Shown here: piece by piece, positions 53,295-63,722 of the stretch
Layout: the number at the start of each line of letters is the position of its first letter
How positions within the stretch are numbered: the stretch's first letter is position 1
Assembly (NCBI GenBank): GCA_031761405.1
Contig: JASEVX010000003.1
Coordinates: forward strand, 63,658,423 to 63,722,422
DNA: 64,000 bases
Reading direction: 5' to 3'
Origin: Serripes groenlandicus
Taxonomy: Eukaryota > Mollusca > Bivalvia > Cardiida > Cardiidae
Translations under genes and position numbers: made by a program
The notes under the pieces: generated by a model
The model's input: the letters and a program-made list of their open reading frames with translations, nothing else
Told to the model about the DNA's origin: nothing
The model's database searches: none

Positions 53295-54000
53295 CACTCC
53301 TTTCCCACATACAACAAATATGCAGCAGACCACTTTGAAAACATCTATGCAAAAATATGGAAAATGTCTATAAATGAAAGTTAACCCTTTCCCTCATACG
53401 ACAATTATGTAGCAGATGACTTTGAACGTATTTTGTCAAAACATAGAAAATCTCCATAATTGAATGGATAACCTATGACAAAAAGTGGAAAACATTGTGG
53501 CAAAAGGAGAAATTGCACGTTTTGTGCAATTTCTTCTTTTGTCACTATGTTTTCAAAAAGCCGTCTGCTGCAGAGGCGTCAGAAAGCGTCTATATGAGGG
53601 AAAGGGTTAAATTATTGAATTGGGTTGAAAACATTGTAGCAAAAAGAGAATTTGCTAAAAATGAGTAATATCTCCTATTGCTACAATATTTTCAATGCCC
53701 CTTTGGAGGCCATTCAATAAGAATAATGCAGCCACAGTTTGACCCTTGATTGGGTCTGAATGATTTGAGGCGATGCAACTCTTGAGCTCAAGCAGGTCTT
53801 TTTTATTTTCATCTCGATAATAAGGTGTGGACCAATATCATCTTTCCTGTCTGCTGCGATATGACCCTAGTTATTAAAAGTGGTATTAAGCCCGAAACAA
53901 ACAAATACAATGCTTTCAAAGTCGTCTGTTGCAAATGCATCAACATGCATCTGTAATGTTGCAAATGCATCAACATGCATCTGTAAATGGGAAAACGTTA
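53295..54000 (+). mobile_element. Family B TTAA-type MITE split by a nested MITE and a SINE-like piece
   Basis: The left end is CTCCTTTCCCACATACAACA. The nested family A copy is at 53381-53610, then the hairpin half to about 53697. A SINE-tail-like piece follows (about 53700-53909, with GCTGCGATATGACCC and CCGAAACAAACAAA), then GTCGTCTGTTGCAAATGC. The terminal segment ATGCATCAACATGCATCTGT is duplicated. Confidence 0.6.
53381..53610 (-). mobile_element. TTAA-type MITE (family A), reverse, complete, nested
   Basis: TTAA lies at 53381-53384 and 53607-53610. Ends are CCCTTTCCCTCATACGACAA and ATATGAGGGAAAGGG. It is flanked on both sides by family B MITE sequence (AAATGAAAG and ATTATTGAATTGGG) that can be rejoined across one TTAA. 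Confidence 0.88.
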
Positions 54001-54109
54001 AAATTCAACCTATAATGTGTAGTTCAAGGACATGAAATTTAGTACAGGAGCAATTTATTAACATTGAAATGCACCATAACACAATTACTTGATTTGAATA
54101 AATATTCTA

Positions 54110-55010
54110 TACAAGAGGACCATGATGGTCCTATATCGCTCACCTGATTTTATCAAACTTAAAAAGTTTTCAGTGTTCTTTCCCCTATATGAGTCTATAA
54201 AAAACAAGTGACCTTCATTTTTGACCCCAGTGCTATAATTTGAACAATCATGGAAAAGGTCCACTAGATGATGCTACATACCAAATATCTTTTAGACAAG
54301 AAGATTTTTAAAGGTTTTTTCCCTATCCATGTAAAAACAAGTCATTTTTTACCCCATGGCTATAATTTGAACAATCTTGGAAGAGGTCCACTAGATGATG
54401 CTAAATACCAAATATCAAAGGCCTGGGACCTCTACTTTTAGACAAGAAGATTTTTTAATTTTTTTACTCTATAAGAGTCTATGTAAAACAATAAACCCCA
54501 TGGGAAGGGTCATAATTTGAACAATCTTGGTAGAGGTCCACTAGATGATGCTTCATACCAAATATCAAAGGCCTGGGCCCTTTACTTTTAGCGAGAAGAT
54601 TTTTAAAGTTTTTTCCCTATATGAGTCTATGAAAAACAAGTGACCCCCGGGGAGGGGTCATTTTTGACCCCAGGGCTTTAATTTGAACAATCTTGGTAGA
54701 GGTTCACTAGATGATGCAACATATCAAAGGCATGGGCCTATTACTTTCAGACAAGTAGATTTTTTAAGTTTTGGTTAATTTCCCCTTTTTTGTTGCTGTG
54801 GCAACCAAAGTTCTGCATGGAATAGAATTCTTTGAACAAGTTTAAAAAAAGAACCACCCAAGAAACATTCCTGTAAAATTATTTCGAATTTGGTTCATTG
54901 GTTTAGGAGGAGAAGTCGTTTGTAGGAAAATGTGAACAGACTGATGACAACGATGATGAAGACATGGTGAGCGATCACAAAAGCTCACCTTGCACGATAG
55001 GTGAGCTAAT
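54110..55010 (-). mobile_element. HINE-like element with ~170-bp tandem core
   Basis: It starts ACAAGAGGACCATGATGGTC and ends GCACGATAGGTGAGCTAA (an AGCTCACC end on the minus strand). Four units contain TTTGAACAATCTTGG and AGGTCCACTAGATGATGC. Confidence 0.6.
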
Positions 55011-55283
55011 AAGCAGCCATATTAAGTTGCATTTTGATTGTGTTTGTTGTTTCCAACTAAATTTATACATTGAGACCCAACATTTTTTTTAACTAAGCTG
55101 TTTTTAGAAGAAGAAAAGGTTGGACCCTTGTCGTCGTCACAAAACTTTAACCTTACTTGATTACTCAAAAACCATTCAACATTCAAATGAAACTTGGTAC
55201 ACAAATTCTGAGGAACATACACTTGTCTATTCCAAGTCACATAACTTTGAAAAAAAATTCAGTTAAACCCTTTCAGACTTAGA
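55011..55283. other. Degraded repeat sequence
   Basis: It contains AATGAAACTTGGTACACAAA, also found in similar form near 52862. Nothing else was recognised. Confidence 0.4.
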
Positions 55284-55937
55284 AAAAACAAGAGCGCCAA
55301 ATGTCACAAAATAAACCCGTCCTGTTTTTTTGAGACCAATTAAGTATACCGTAGTGATAATTGGTTGTACATCAGGCAAATTAAGAGAGCAGACACTGTT
55401 AGTACAGTTTTGGCCATTTCGAGGGACATAAGTGTGTAGTGACTAAGATAACGTGGTAAGTTATCGAGCTCGTCCAAGATATTATGCCAATACACATTCT
55501 GACCAAATTTGGTGATGATTGGACAAAGGCTTCTAAAGTTATTGAGCTAACAAGACTAATTTTAGGTAATTTCTATAATTAAAGGGCAATAACTCTTGAT
55601 TGACTAAAGCGATATGGCTAGTTATCTAACTTGTCCGAGATATTATACCAATACAAATTCTGACCAAATTTGGTGATGAATTGGACAAAGGCTTCTAAAG
55701 TTCTTGAGCTGACAAGACCAATTTTGGGTAATTTCTATAATTAAAGGGTGATAACTCTCGATTGACAAAAGCGATATGACTAGTTATCGAACTTGTCCGA
55801 GATATTATCCCAATACACATTCTGACCAAATTAGGTGATGATTGGACAAAGGCTTCTAAAGTTATTGAGCTGACAACATACTGGACGCGTATAAAAACCA
55901 GACAAGCATTGGTGTTTACTTCGTGGCGTTCTTGTTA
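55284..55937 (-). mobile_element. Element with inverted AACAAGA(A/G)CGCC ends and ~153-bp core
   Basis: It starts AAAACAAGAGCGCCAAATG and ends TTCGTGGCGTTCTTGTT, which are inverted-repeat-like. Three units contain TGACCAAATTTGGTGATGAT, GGACAAAGGCTTCTAAAGTT and GAGCTGACAAGA. Confidence 0.6.
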
Positions 55938-56270
55938 TGATAAATGAAAAGTTAAATCATAGTAGAATAAGATCATCTCTATCACCTATCCCTGTTAATA
56001 TTATAACAAATGTCACCATTTGGTTTTAATCTAGAATTTAAAAGACACAGACAACTCAATTATAGAGACCAATTGCTCTGATTGAGCATATTAAGCTTTT
56101 TAGATTCTATAGGCCCAATTGATTGTATATATATATCATGTACAAATCGTCTAATAGGTGCAGATAAATTCAAGAGACAGATTTAGATTCAAGGGAGTCT
56201 GGTTGCGACACCCTAGCTCTTTCCAAAAAAGTGATATGCTTCCATGCTGTTAATAATATGCTCAATTTAT
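55938..56270. other. Intergenic, no feature recognised
   Basis: AT-rich sequence between tandem-core elements. Nothing recognisable was seen. Confidence 0.4.
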
Positions 56271-58648
56271 AAATAAGGCTTCCTGGGTGTTACCAAGATG
56301 TTCCTACAATTAGTCCTAGTGACCTAGTTTATGACCTGGCCTGACCAATAGTCCAACTTGGCCTAGATATGATCAAGACAAACATATTGACGAAATTTTA
56401 AGCTTATAAAGCAAAAACTGTAAGATTTATCTCAAATTTGGCCTAGTGACCTAGATTCTGACTGGACATGAACTTTATTCAAAACTACCTCAGATATAAT
56501 CAAGACAATCATTCTGACGATGTTTCAACATGCACACATTAAAAATGCGGCCTCCAGAGTGTTAACAAGATTTTACTTCAATTTAGTCTAGTGACCCTAG
56601 TTTTTGACCCGACATGACACATATTCAAACCTAGATATCACCAAGTCAAACATATTGACAAAGTTTCAAGCTACTGAAGCAAAGAATTCCGGCTCGAGAG
56701 TGTTAACAATATTTGTTTTCAATTTGGCTTAGTGACCTAGTTTTTGGCCGGACATGACCTATATTTAAACTTGGCCTAGTTATCATCAAGACAAACATTC
56801 TGACAAAGCTACAAGCTGCTGAAGCAAACATTCCAGACTCAGGAGTGTTAACTTCAATTTGGTCTAGTGACCTAGTTATTGACCTGACAAAACCATATTC
56901 GTACTTGAATTAGATATCATTAAGATAAACATTCTCACAAAAAATGCGACCTCAACAGTGTTAACAAGATTTTCCTTCAATTTGGCCTAGTGACCTAATT
57001 TTTGACCTCATATGGCCCAGTTTATTCGATGGAGATGTTTGTTCTGATAAACTTTCATGAATATCGGATACAAAATGTAGCCTGTAGAATGTTTTAAACA
57101 AGAGGGCCATGATGGCCCTGGATCGCTCACCTTAATTATACAATGTACTGCAATGCAAAACACATCAAGACAATTATTCTGAATGCATCCGCCACAGTGT
57201 AAACAATATTTTCCTTCATTTTTGACCTGATATGACCCATATTCCAACATGGACTAGATATCATCAAGACAACATTCTGACAAAGTTTCAACTTGCTCAA
57301 AGTAAAAATGCGGCCTCCGGAGTTTGAACAATATTTTCCTTTATTGACCTAGTTTCTGATCCAATATGACCCATATTCAAACTTGACCTAGATATAATTC
57401 GGACAAACATTCTGACCAAATTCAAAGCTGCTGCAGCAAACAATGCGGCATCCAAAGTGTTCACAAGATTTTCCTTCAATTTGATCTAGTGACCTAGTTT
57501 TTGACCCAGCATGACCCATATTCGAACTTGGCCTACATATCATCAAGAAAAACATTCTGATAAAGTTTTATCATGCTGAAATTAAAAATGCAGTATCCAG
57601 AGTGTTAACAAGATTACCCTTCAATTTGGCCTAGTGACCTAGTTTTTAACCCGGCATGACCCATATCCGAACTTGGCCTAGATATCATTTAGACAAATAT
57701 TCTGACCAAATTTCAAGCTGCTGAAGCAAAAAATGTGGCATCCAAAGTGTTAACAAGATTTTCCTTCAATTTGACCTAGTGACCTAGTTTTTGACCCGGC
57801 ATGACCCATATTCAAACTTGGCCTAGATATCATTCAGCTCAACATTCTGACCAAATTTCAAGCCGCTGAACAAAAACATGCGGCTTCTACAGAGTTAACA
57901 AGATTTTCCCTCAATTTGGCCTAGTGACCTAGTTTCTGATCCAATATGACCCATATTTGAACTTGATCTAGATATCTTTAAGACAAACATTCTGACAAAA
58001 TTTCAAGCTGCTGATCAAAAAATGCGGCATTCAAAGTGTTTATAAGATTTTCCTTCAATTTGATCTAGTTTTTGACCCGGCATAACCCATATTCGAACTT
58101 GATCTAGATATTTTTAAGACAAACATTCTGACAAAATTTCAAACTGCTGAAGCAAAAATTGTGGCCTCTGGAGTGTTAACGACATTTTCCTTCAATTTGA
58201 CCTAGTGACCTACTTTTTGACCCGACTTGACCCATGTTCGAACTTGACCTACATATCATCAAGACAAACATTCTGATAAAGTTTCAACATGCTAAAGTTG
58301 AAAATGTGGCCTCCAGAGTGTTAACAAGATTTCCCTTCAATGCAACCTAGTGACCTAGTTTTTGACCTCAGTTTCGAACTTGTCCAAGATTTTATGGAGA
58401 TGAACGTTCTGATAAACTTTCATGAAGATTGGATGCAAAATGTAGCCCGTAGAGTGTTAACAAGCTCAAATGTTGACGACGCACGCGGGACGATGCACGA
58501 CGGACGGACGCCGGACAAAATGTGATCAGAATAGCTCACATTGCACTACGTGCATAGGTGAGCTAAAAAGACAAGTGTTGACAACGCACAACTCACGGAC
58601 GACAGACAACAGTTCACCATTGAGCTTTCTTGCTCAGGTGAGCTAAAA
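56270..58648 (-). mobile_element. HINE-like element with ~150-bp core, host of a nested relative
   Basis: Units carry CAATTTGGCCTAGTGACCTA, GACCCGGCATGACCCATATT and AAGACAAACATTCTGAC. The right end is CTTTCTTGCTCAGGTGAGCT followed by AAAA. The left terminus is not clear. A second element of the same family (57097-58566) is inserted between AGCCTGTAGAATGTT and AGACAAGTGTTGACAACGC. Confidence 0.6.
57097..58566 (-). mobile_element. HINE-like element nested in its own family
   Basis: It starts AAACAAGAGGGCCATGATGG (3' hairpin GGGCCATGATGGCCC) and ends GCATAGGTGAGCTAAAA. About nine units are present, with CTAGTGACCTAGTTTTTGAC and the CGACGGACGGACGCCGGAC run near the right end. Confidence 0.65.
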
Positions 58649-58649
58649 T

Positions 58650-58856
58650 TATAAATGAACATTCCTATTCAAGGTTTACAATATTAACACAAAGACTGTT
58701 GGGTGAGGATTGTTAAATCCAATCTTAAGGCACAAAAGTTAATAAGCATAGATAATATATATACAGTAATTTAAATAAACATTTATATTAATTGGCAAAC
58801 ATTTTACATAATCAGACAGTATTGTCAAAACATCCATTGAAAATAGTTCCTCTGAA
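58650..58856. other. Intergenic, no feature recognised
   Basis: Short AT-rich stretch. Nothing was seen. Confidence 0.4.
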
Positions 58857-59072
58857 TTAACTCTCTCCCACATAGAATCACTTTCTGTAATCACTGCTGC
58901 AGACGACCTTTGAAAACATTGTGGCAAATTGAGAAAATGCTCATAATAAGCAATTTCTGCCTTTGCCACAATGTTTTAAACTCTATTCAATAATTTTACT
59001 TTCATTTTCCTATTTTCATCTCCATGTTTTAAGTTGTCTGCTTCAGAATTGTTGTATGTAGGTAAGGGTTAA
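58857..59072 (-). mobile_element. Family B TTAA-type MITE, complete
   Basis: TTAA lies at 58857-58860 and 59069-59072. Ends are CTCTCTCCCACATAGAATC and GTATGTAGGTAAGGG. Confidence 0.7.
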
Positions 59073-59264
59073 CATCAATGAGTACCATATGCTGGATTCC
59101 ATATTGGATTATCCAAACGCCAAGGAATATTTTATCACATACCGTAATTCATATTTATAAAATCAAACAAATTTTGTAATAACCAAATATGCCTGGTTGA
59201 CACAGGAGTTTGAGTATTTTCAACAAGAATGTACACAAGAACAGGAACACATCTGTTCACTGGC

Positions 59265-59420
59265 AATATTTCAGTAATTGGTTAGGATCACAGTCAGAGA
59301 GACAGAGAAGTGATCCTCATGTCCGATCCTACCAAGGCATGTCAATATGTCAGTAATTGGTTAGCATCACAGACAGACAGACAGAGAAGTGATCCTCATG
59401 TCCGATCCAGCCAAGGCATA
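59265..59420. repeat. 79-bp tandem duplication
   Basis: TCAGTAATTGGTTAG recurs at 59271 and 59350. Both copies continue with GACAGAGAAGTGATCCTCAT and GTCCGATCC. Confidence 0.75.
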
Positions 59421-59435
59421 GCAACATAAAAACAG

Positions 59436-59650
59436 TTAACCCTTTACCTCATACGACAATTCTGCAGCATACGATTTTGAACATGTTATGTCAAAAAATA
59501 GATAATCTCTATAATTGAATGGATAACCTATGACTTAAAGTGGAAAACATAGGAGAAATTGCTCGTTTTGAGCAATTTCTTCTTTTGTCAGTATGTTTTC
59601 AAAAAGCGTTCTGCTGCAGAGGCGTCAAAAAGTCTATATGAGGGAAAGCG
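59436..59650 (-). mobile_element. TTAA-type MITE (family A), reverse, right TTAA lost
   Basis: It starts TTAACCCTTTACCTCATACG and ends TATATGAGGGAAAGCGG. It has the GAGAAATTGCTCGTTTTGAG central hairpin. Confidence 0.7.
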
Positions 59651-59693
59651 GAGCATAATGGGAAAAGGAATTACTTCTTGCAAAGATCAAATC

Positions 59694-59855
59694 TTAACCC
59701 TTTCCCTCATATAGACGCTTTCTGAAGCCTCTGCAGCAGACGGCTTTTTGAAAACATAGTGACAAAAGAAGAAATTGCACAAAAAGTGCAATTTCTCCTT
59801 TTGCCACAATGTTTTCCACTGCTATTGCGTCAAAATGCGTCTGCAGGTTGGAAAG
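59694..59855 (+). mobile_element. Chimeric family A/B TTAA-type MITE
   Basis: The left two thirds match family A (TTAACCCTTTCCCTCATATA to GCCACAATGTTTTCCAC). The end (TGCTATTGCGTCAAAATGCG, then TCTGCAGGTTGGAAAG) matches the family B terminus at 45345-45375. Confidence 0.65.
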
Positions 59856-59969
59856 AATAATCAAACTTTTATTTGACCAGGAAACATTTAAAACTCTTGT
59901 TTGTCCCACCATTCCAGAATCACTGTGTGAAGGTAAGACTTTTTTCTAAATGAGAATTCCGGTTTTCAA

Positions 59970-60199
59970 TTAACTCTTTCCCTCATATAGACGCTTTCTG
60001 ACGCCTCTGCAGCAGACGGCTTTTTGAAAACATAGTGACAAAAGAAGAAATTGCACAAAACGTGCAATTTCTCCTTTTGCCACAATGTTTTCCACTTTTA
60101 GTCATAGGTTATCCATTCAATTATGGAGATTTTCTATGTTTTGACAAAATACGTTCAAAGTCGTCTGCTGCAGAATTGTCGTATGAGGGAAAGGGTTAA
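59970..60199 (+). mobile_element. TTAA-type MITE (family A), near-consensus complete copy
   Basis: TTAA lies at 59970-59973 and 60196-60199. Ends are CTCTTTCCCTCATATAGACG and CGTATGAGGGAAAGGG. It is 230 bp with all internal blocks present. Confidence 0.88.
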
Positions 60200-60249
60200 C
60201 AACTATCGGCTGGTTTAAATCATAGTTATCACGGTAAATAAAAATATTA

Positions 60250-60465
60250 ATGCCTTCCCACATACAACAAATCCACAGCAGACGACTTTGAAAACTTTTA
60301 GGCAATGATGTCAAAAGTTTCTCTTAATGAACAGAGTTGAAAACATTGTGGCAAAAGGAGAAATTGCTTACTTTGATCAATTTCTCCTTTTGCCACATTA
60401 TTTTCAAAAATCTTCTGCTGTAGAGGCATCAGAAAGTGTCTGTATGTGGAAAATGTTTAAATCTT
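60250..60465 (+). mobile_element. Family B TTAA-type MITE, decayed
   Basis: It starts ATGCCTTCCCACATACAACA and ends GTATGTGGAAAATGTTTAA, with the GAGAAATTGCTTACTTTGAT hairpin. Confidence 0.6.
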
Positions 60466-60609
60466 TGTTTAAATCTTTGTTGAACACATGTCCAAAGTAT
60501 TCTACTCGTTATACTTAAAGAACATTGATCATGTAAATGTTTAAATCTTTGTTGAACACATGTCCAAGGTATTCTACTCTTTATGCTTATATACTTAAAG
60601 AACAGTATT

Positions 60610-60960
60610 AAAGGTGCGGAACTCCAGATAGAGATCAAAATGTTGAAATGTTGAAAGTTCTGCAAATATTGCTAATAGTGACATCAAAGTAAGTAATAAG
60701 TAGTTCAAAACTATTTTGGCAGTAAATGTTGAAAAACTGTCAATTGAAAGTCATGAAAATGTCCACAAATTGGCTTACAGGGTATGTCTACCCAGTAAAA
60801 ATGAAGTATAAACGATCAATATTTAGATGTTTATGGTACTGGAAAGTGAAATTATTACTCTAATTTTATCCCATAATTATGATTCTAATATTTCAAGACA
60901 ACTATTGAACAGTTTTAAAACTTTGACTGTAATATCTACTTTCTGGAGTTCAGCACCTTG
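60610..60960. mobile_element. ~350-bp MITE with AAGGTGC inverted ends
   Basis: AAGGTGCGGAACTCCAGATA at 60611 and, inverted, AAGGTGCTGAACTCCAGAAA ending 60960 form terminal inverted repeats. It lies within a duplicated block whose unit (GAACATTGATCATG and AAATCTTTGTTGAACACATG) appears at about 60455, 60520 and 60960. Confidence 0.6.
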
Positions 60961-61033
60961 AACATTGATCATGAAAATGTTTAAATCTTTGTTGAACACA
61001 TGTCCAAGGTATGCTAATCTTTGTGAACATTGA

Positions 61034-61584
61034 TCACGAAATATCACCCCCAATTCTCCCACTATGGTCACGACCAATTGTTCTTTTGAGAGATGTTTGT
61101 CTAGCAACATTCATCAATCTGTCTTGATTAACAGTGTCATTTGATGATGGTCCCGAGTCATCTTCCACATAATTTGGTGTCGTTGGCCGATCTGAGATCG
61201 ACGCATATTCATAATTTGGTTCATTTCTATGCCGAATTGATGAACGTGCACTTTGGACATCCGTTTTTGTGTTTTGCTCATATCTTGGCTGGTTGAAATT
61301 CCCAAAATCTACGTTTTTAATTATAAAGATAAAAAGAAGAATTCCTAGAAATTGAACACCGCCCAGCAAGTAGAAATAGTAATCCAAATGACTTGTTACT
61401 TTGTATTTCATGCAGCCCGATCGACTGTTTATATTTCCGTGGTCAATGCTGGAAAACCACTTGTCCTGCAATGAATATAACAGAACAGATCCAAGAAAAC
61501 TTCCAACACCGGAGAAAAAATAGAACAATCCCATGATGCTACTCTTCAATGACCTTGGGGCTGACAGACTGGCAAACTCCAAAC
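61034..61584 (-). CDS. SLC15A4: SLC15A4-like last exon
   Basis: It follows CTATTTTTTCAG and ends at TGA (61036-61034). It encodes the SIMGLFYFFSGVGSFLGSVL helix, the DHGNINSRSGC loop, the YYFYLLGGVQFLGILLFIFI helix and a hydrophilic tail with NYVEDDSGPSSNDT. Confidence 0.9.
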
Positions 61585-63558
61585 CTGAAAAAATAGATAG
61601 AGAAAATGCATGTGTCTCCTTTAACCCATTCCCACCTATAGACGCTTTCTGACGCCTCTGCAGCAGACGACTTTTGAAAACACGGTGACAAAAGAAGAAA
61701 TTTCTCCTTTTGCCACAATATTTTCAACTTTATCCAGTAATTATTTTTTCATTTTTAAAGATTTTCCATGTTTTGGCAAATATGTTTTCAAAGTCGTCTG
61801 CTGCAGATTTGTTGTATGTGGGAAAGGGTTAATAAGTTAATTAACCCTTTTCTGATACAGTCAACTTTTGTAAATATTGTGGAAAAAGAATGAATTTATC
61901 AAAATAGACAACTAATAAATTGATCTTTTTACACAATGTTTTCAACTCTGTAATTAAAACAAGAGGGCCAAGATGACCCTAAATCGATCACCTGATTGAT
62001 AGTAAATTAGTAGAAATATCTGGGAAAAAGATCAAGGAGTGCAATTAGAACTTCAAGGAGTGAACACTTCTCAAGAAACAGCTTATAAGTAAAGGTCATT
62101 TATATCTTGAAATCTAACAAGAACTTCAATTAGAAATGAATTATTAAGTTTTTGTCATTTTGCACCTTTCTTGATCTGTTTTTAATATAAACCAATATGG
62201 CTTGAACAGTTTTTTTAGAGGGGCATTTAAGGATTCTTTCTACTGAATTATCTTGGAGTCTGACAAGCAGATTATGGAGGAAAAGGATTTTAAAGTTTGG
62301 TCGTTTTACTCATGTTCTGATACATGTATGGTGAGTGTAAGGAACGACAACTCTGCGAAGGAGATTGCCCTTGCATAATACTCTGCCAAGTGTTACCTCC
62401 CTTAGACCATAAATCTAATAACCATATGTCATTTGAAGCAAAAAGTTTAATTACTCCTTTTCTGATGCTGCTTGGTTGCTATGCCTTTCAACAAATCAAT
62501 ATGGCTTGACAAAGTATGTAGATGATCAATGAAAGAACATTTCTACAAAACTATCTTTAAATCAGACAATCACTTTTATAAGGATGCTTTATTAAAGTAT
62601 TGTCATTTTGCCCCTTTTTTGATGCCGCCTGACTGCCATGTTTTTCGACCAATCAGTATGGCTTGAACAATTTTTATAGAGGGTCACCCAAGGAACATTT
62701 CTACCAAATTATATTTGAATCTGACTGGCAGATTCGGAGGAGAAGATTTTTAAAGTTTGGACATTTTGTCCCCTTTCTGATGCCGCAGCAACCAAAGTTC
62801 TCAATGGAATTTAAATCTTTGAACAACTTTGAAAGAGGCCAACCAGAGGAACAGTCCTGTGATGTTTCACGAAAATTGTCCTTGGAGTTTAGGAGGAGTT
62901 GATGTTTAAAGCTAAAAGTTAACACCAGACGGACGACGGACGACGGACAAAAAGTGATCAGAATAGCTCACCTTCAGCCTTCGGCTAAGGTGATCTAAAA
63001 ATGTTCACATTTAAGATCTTTGTTTTCGAAAGAAACAACTCTTAATATGGCATAATCATGTTTGTTTTAAAGTATCCTTAATTGTTTAACTCTTTCTGAA
63101 AATTTGGCATAAAAAACAAATATTCCGCAGATTAAGCAAATACACTGTATATAGAAAATATCTACCAATCTAAAAAACTTGATATAAGAAGATTTTCAGC
63201 TAAATGTATTAACCTTTGTGCTACACATATGATTAGGTTTGAAGACACACATTTGTGTTAATTTGACAGCATCTACAACAGACTAGTTTTAAAAATAAAA
63301 TTGTTTCAAAAGGAGCAATTTCTCTCCATTTGCCATAATGTTTTCAACTGTATTCAATATTAAATTCTTCATTTGTAGAGATTTTCCATATCTTATTTTG
63401 CATGTTATTTAAGTTGTCTGCTGCATATTTGATGTTTGTGGGAAAAGGGTAATGGAATTTACCTGCAATGCTAGTGAAAATCTCACTGAATCCTATCAGA
63501 CAGTACTGAGGTATTTGGTACAATATGCTCATATCGGCCGCATAGTATGTCGTGTTTT
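61034..63558 (-). CDS. SLC15A4: SLC15A4-like proton-coupled oligopeptide/histidine transporter, last two exons (gene continues off right edge)
   Basis: SLC15A4 (PHT1) is a 12-helix POT/MFS carrier of endolysosomal membranes that exports histidine and short peptides with protons. Exons 63558-63463 and 61584-61034 join across a Gly codon (G|GT). Together they encode AADMSILYQIPQYCLIGFSE and IFTSIAG, then LEFASLSAPRSLKSSIMGLF, closely matching the family's QVPQYxLIGxSE(V/I)F-x-SIAGLEFA segment. The last exon has two membrane helices (exon residues about 15-38 and 68-88) and a ~94-residue cytosolic tail ending GGDIS. That tail is longer than in mammals and Ser/Arg-rich. Both splice boundaries lie close to MITEs. 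PHT2 (SLC15A3) is the alternative identity. Confidence 0.88.
61621..61832 (+). mobile_element. Family B TTAA-type MITE, complete, near SLC15A4-like acceptor
   Basis: TTAA lies at 61621-61624 and 61829-61832. Ends are CCCATTCCCACCTATAGACG and GTATGTGGGAAAGGG. It starts 34 bp from the acceptor of the last SLC15A4-like exon. Confidence 0.8.
61841..61957 (+). mobile_element. TTAA-type MITE left-half fragment
   Basis: It starts TTAACCCTTTTCTGATACAG and breaks off at TTTTCAACTCTGTAATT, where the element 61958-63000 begins. Confidence 0.55.
61958..63000 (-). mobile_element. Pearl/HINE-like element, reverse (X family)
   Basis: It starts AAAACAAGAGGGCCAAGATG and ends TCGGCTAAGGTGATCTAAAA. It is the inverse of element X (33253-38110) but only ~1.04 kb, with one to two core units (TTTTGATGCCGCCTGACTGC, CTGGCAGATTCGGAGGAGAA). 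Confidence 0.65.
63230..63452 (+). mobile_element. Decayed TTAA-type MITE abutting SLC15A4-like splice donor
   Basis: It carries the AGGAGCAATTTCTC core, GCCATAATGTTTTCAACTGT, GTTGTCTGCTGCATATTTG and the end GTGGGAAAAGGGTAA. It stops about 10 bp from the exon at 63463. Confidence 0.6.
63463..63558 (-). CDS. SLC15A4: SLC15A4-like penultimate exon
   Basis: This 96-nt exon lies between TTTTCCAG and GCAG|GTAAAT. It has two leading codon bases, 31 codons and one trailing base. It encodes NTTYYAADMSILYQIPQYCL and IGFSEIFTSIA. A MITE end begins about 11 bases into the following intron. Confidence 0.88.
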
Positions 63559-63650
63559 CTGGAAAAGAAGAAAAATAAGAGAACCAATGAAGGTCCTGTT
63601 TTGCTCACCAGAGATCTCTCGTTGTATTTGTGTAGGTAGGAAAAGATGTT

Positions 63651-63722
63651 GTTTAATCCTTTCCCACATACAAAACATCTGTAGCAGACGAATTTGAAAA
63701 AAATCGAGGAAGAAAATCTCTA
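63651..63722 (+). mobile_element. TTAA-type MITE left end, interrupted
   Basis: TTTAATCCTTTCCCACATAC is followed by GTAGCAGACGAATTTG and GAAAATCTCTA, where a pogo-like element begins. Confidence 0.6.
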
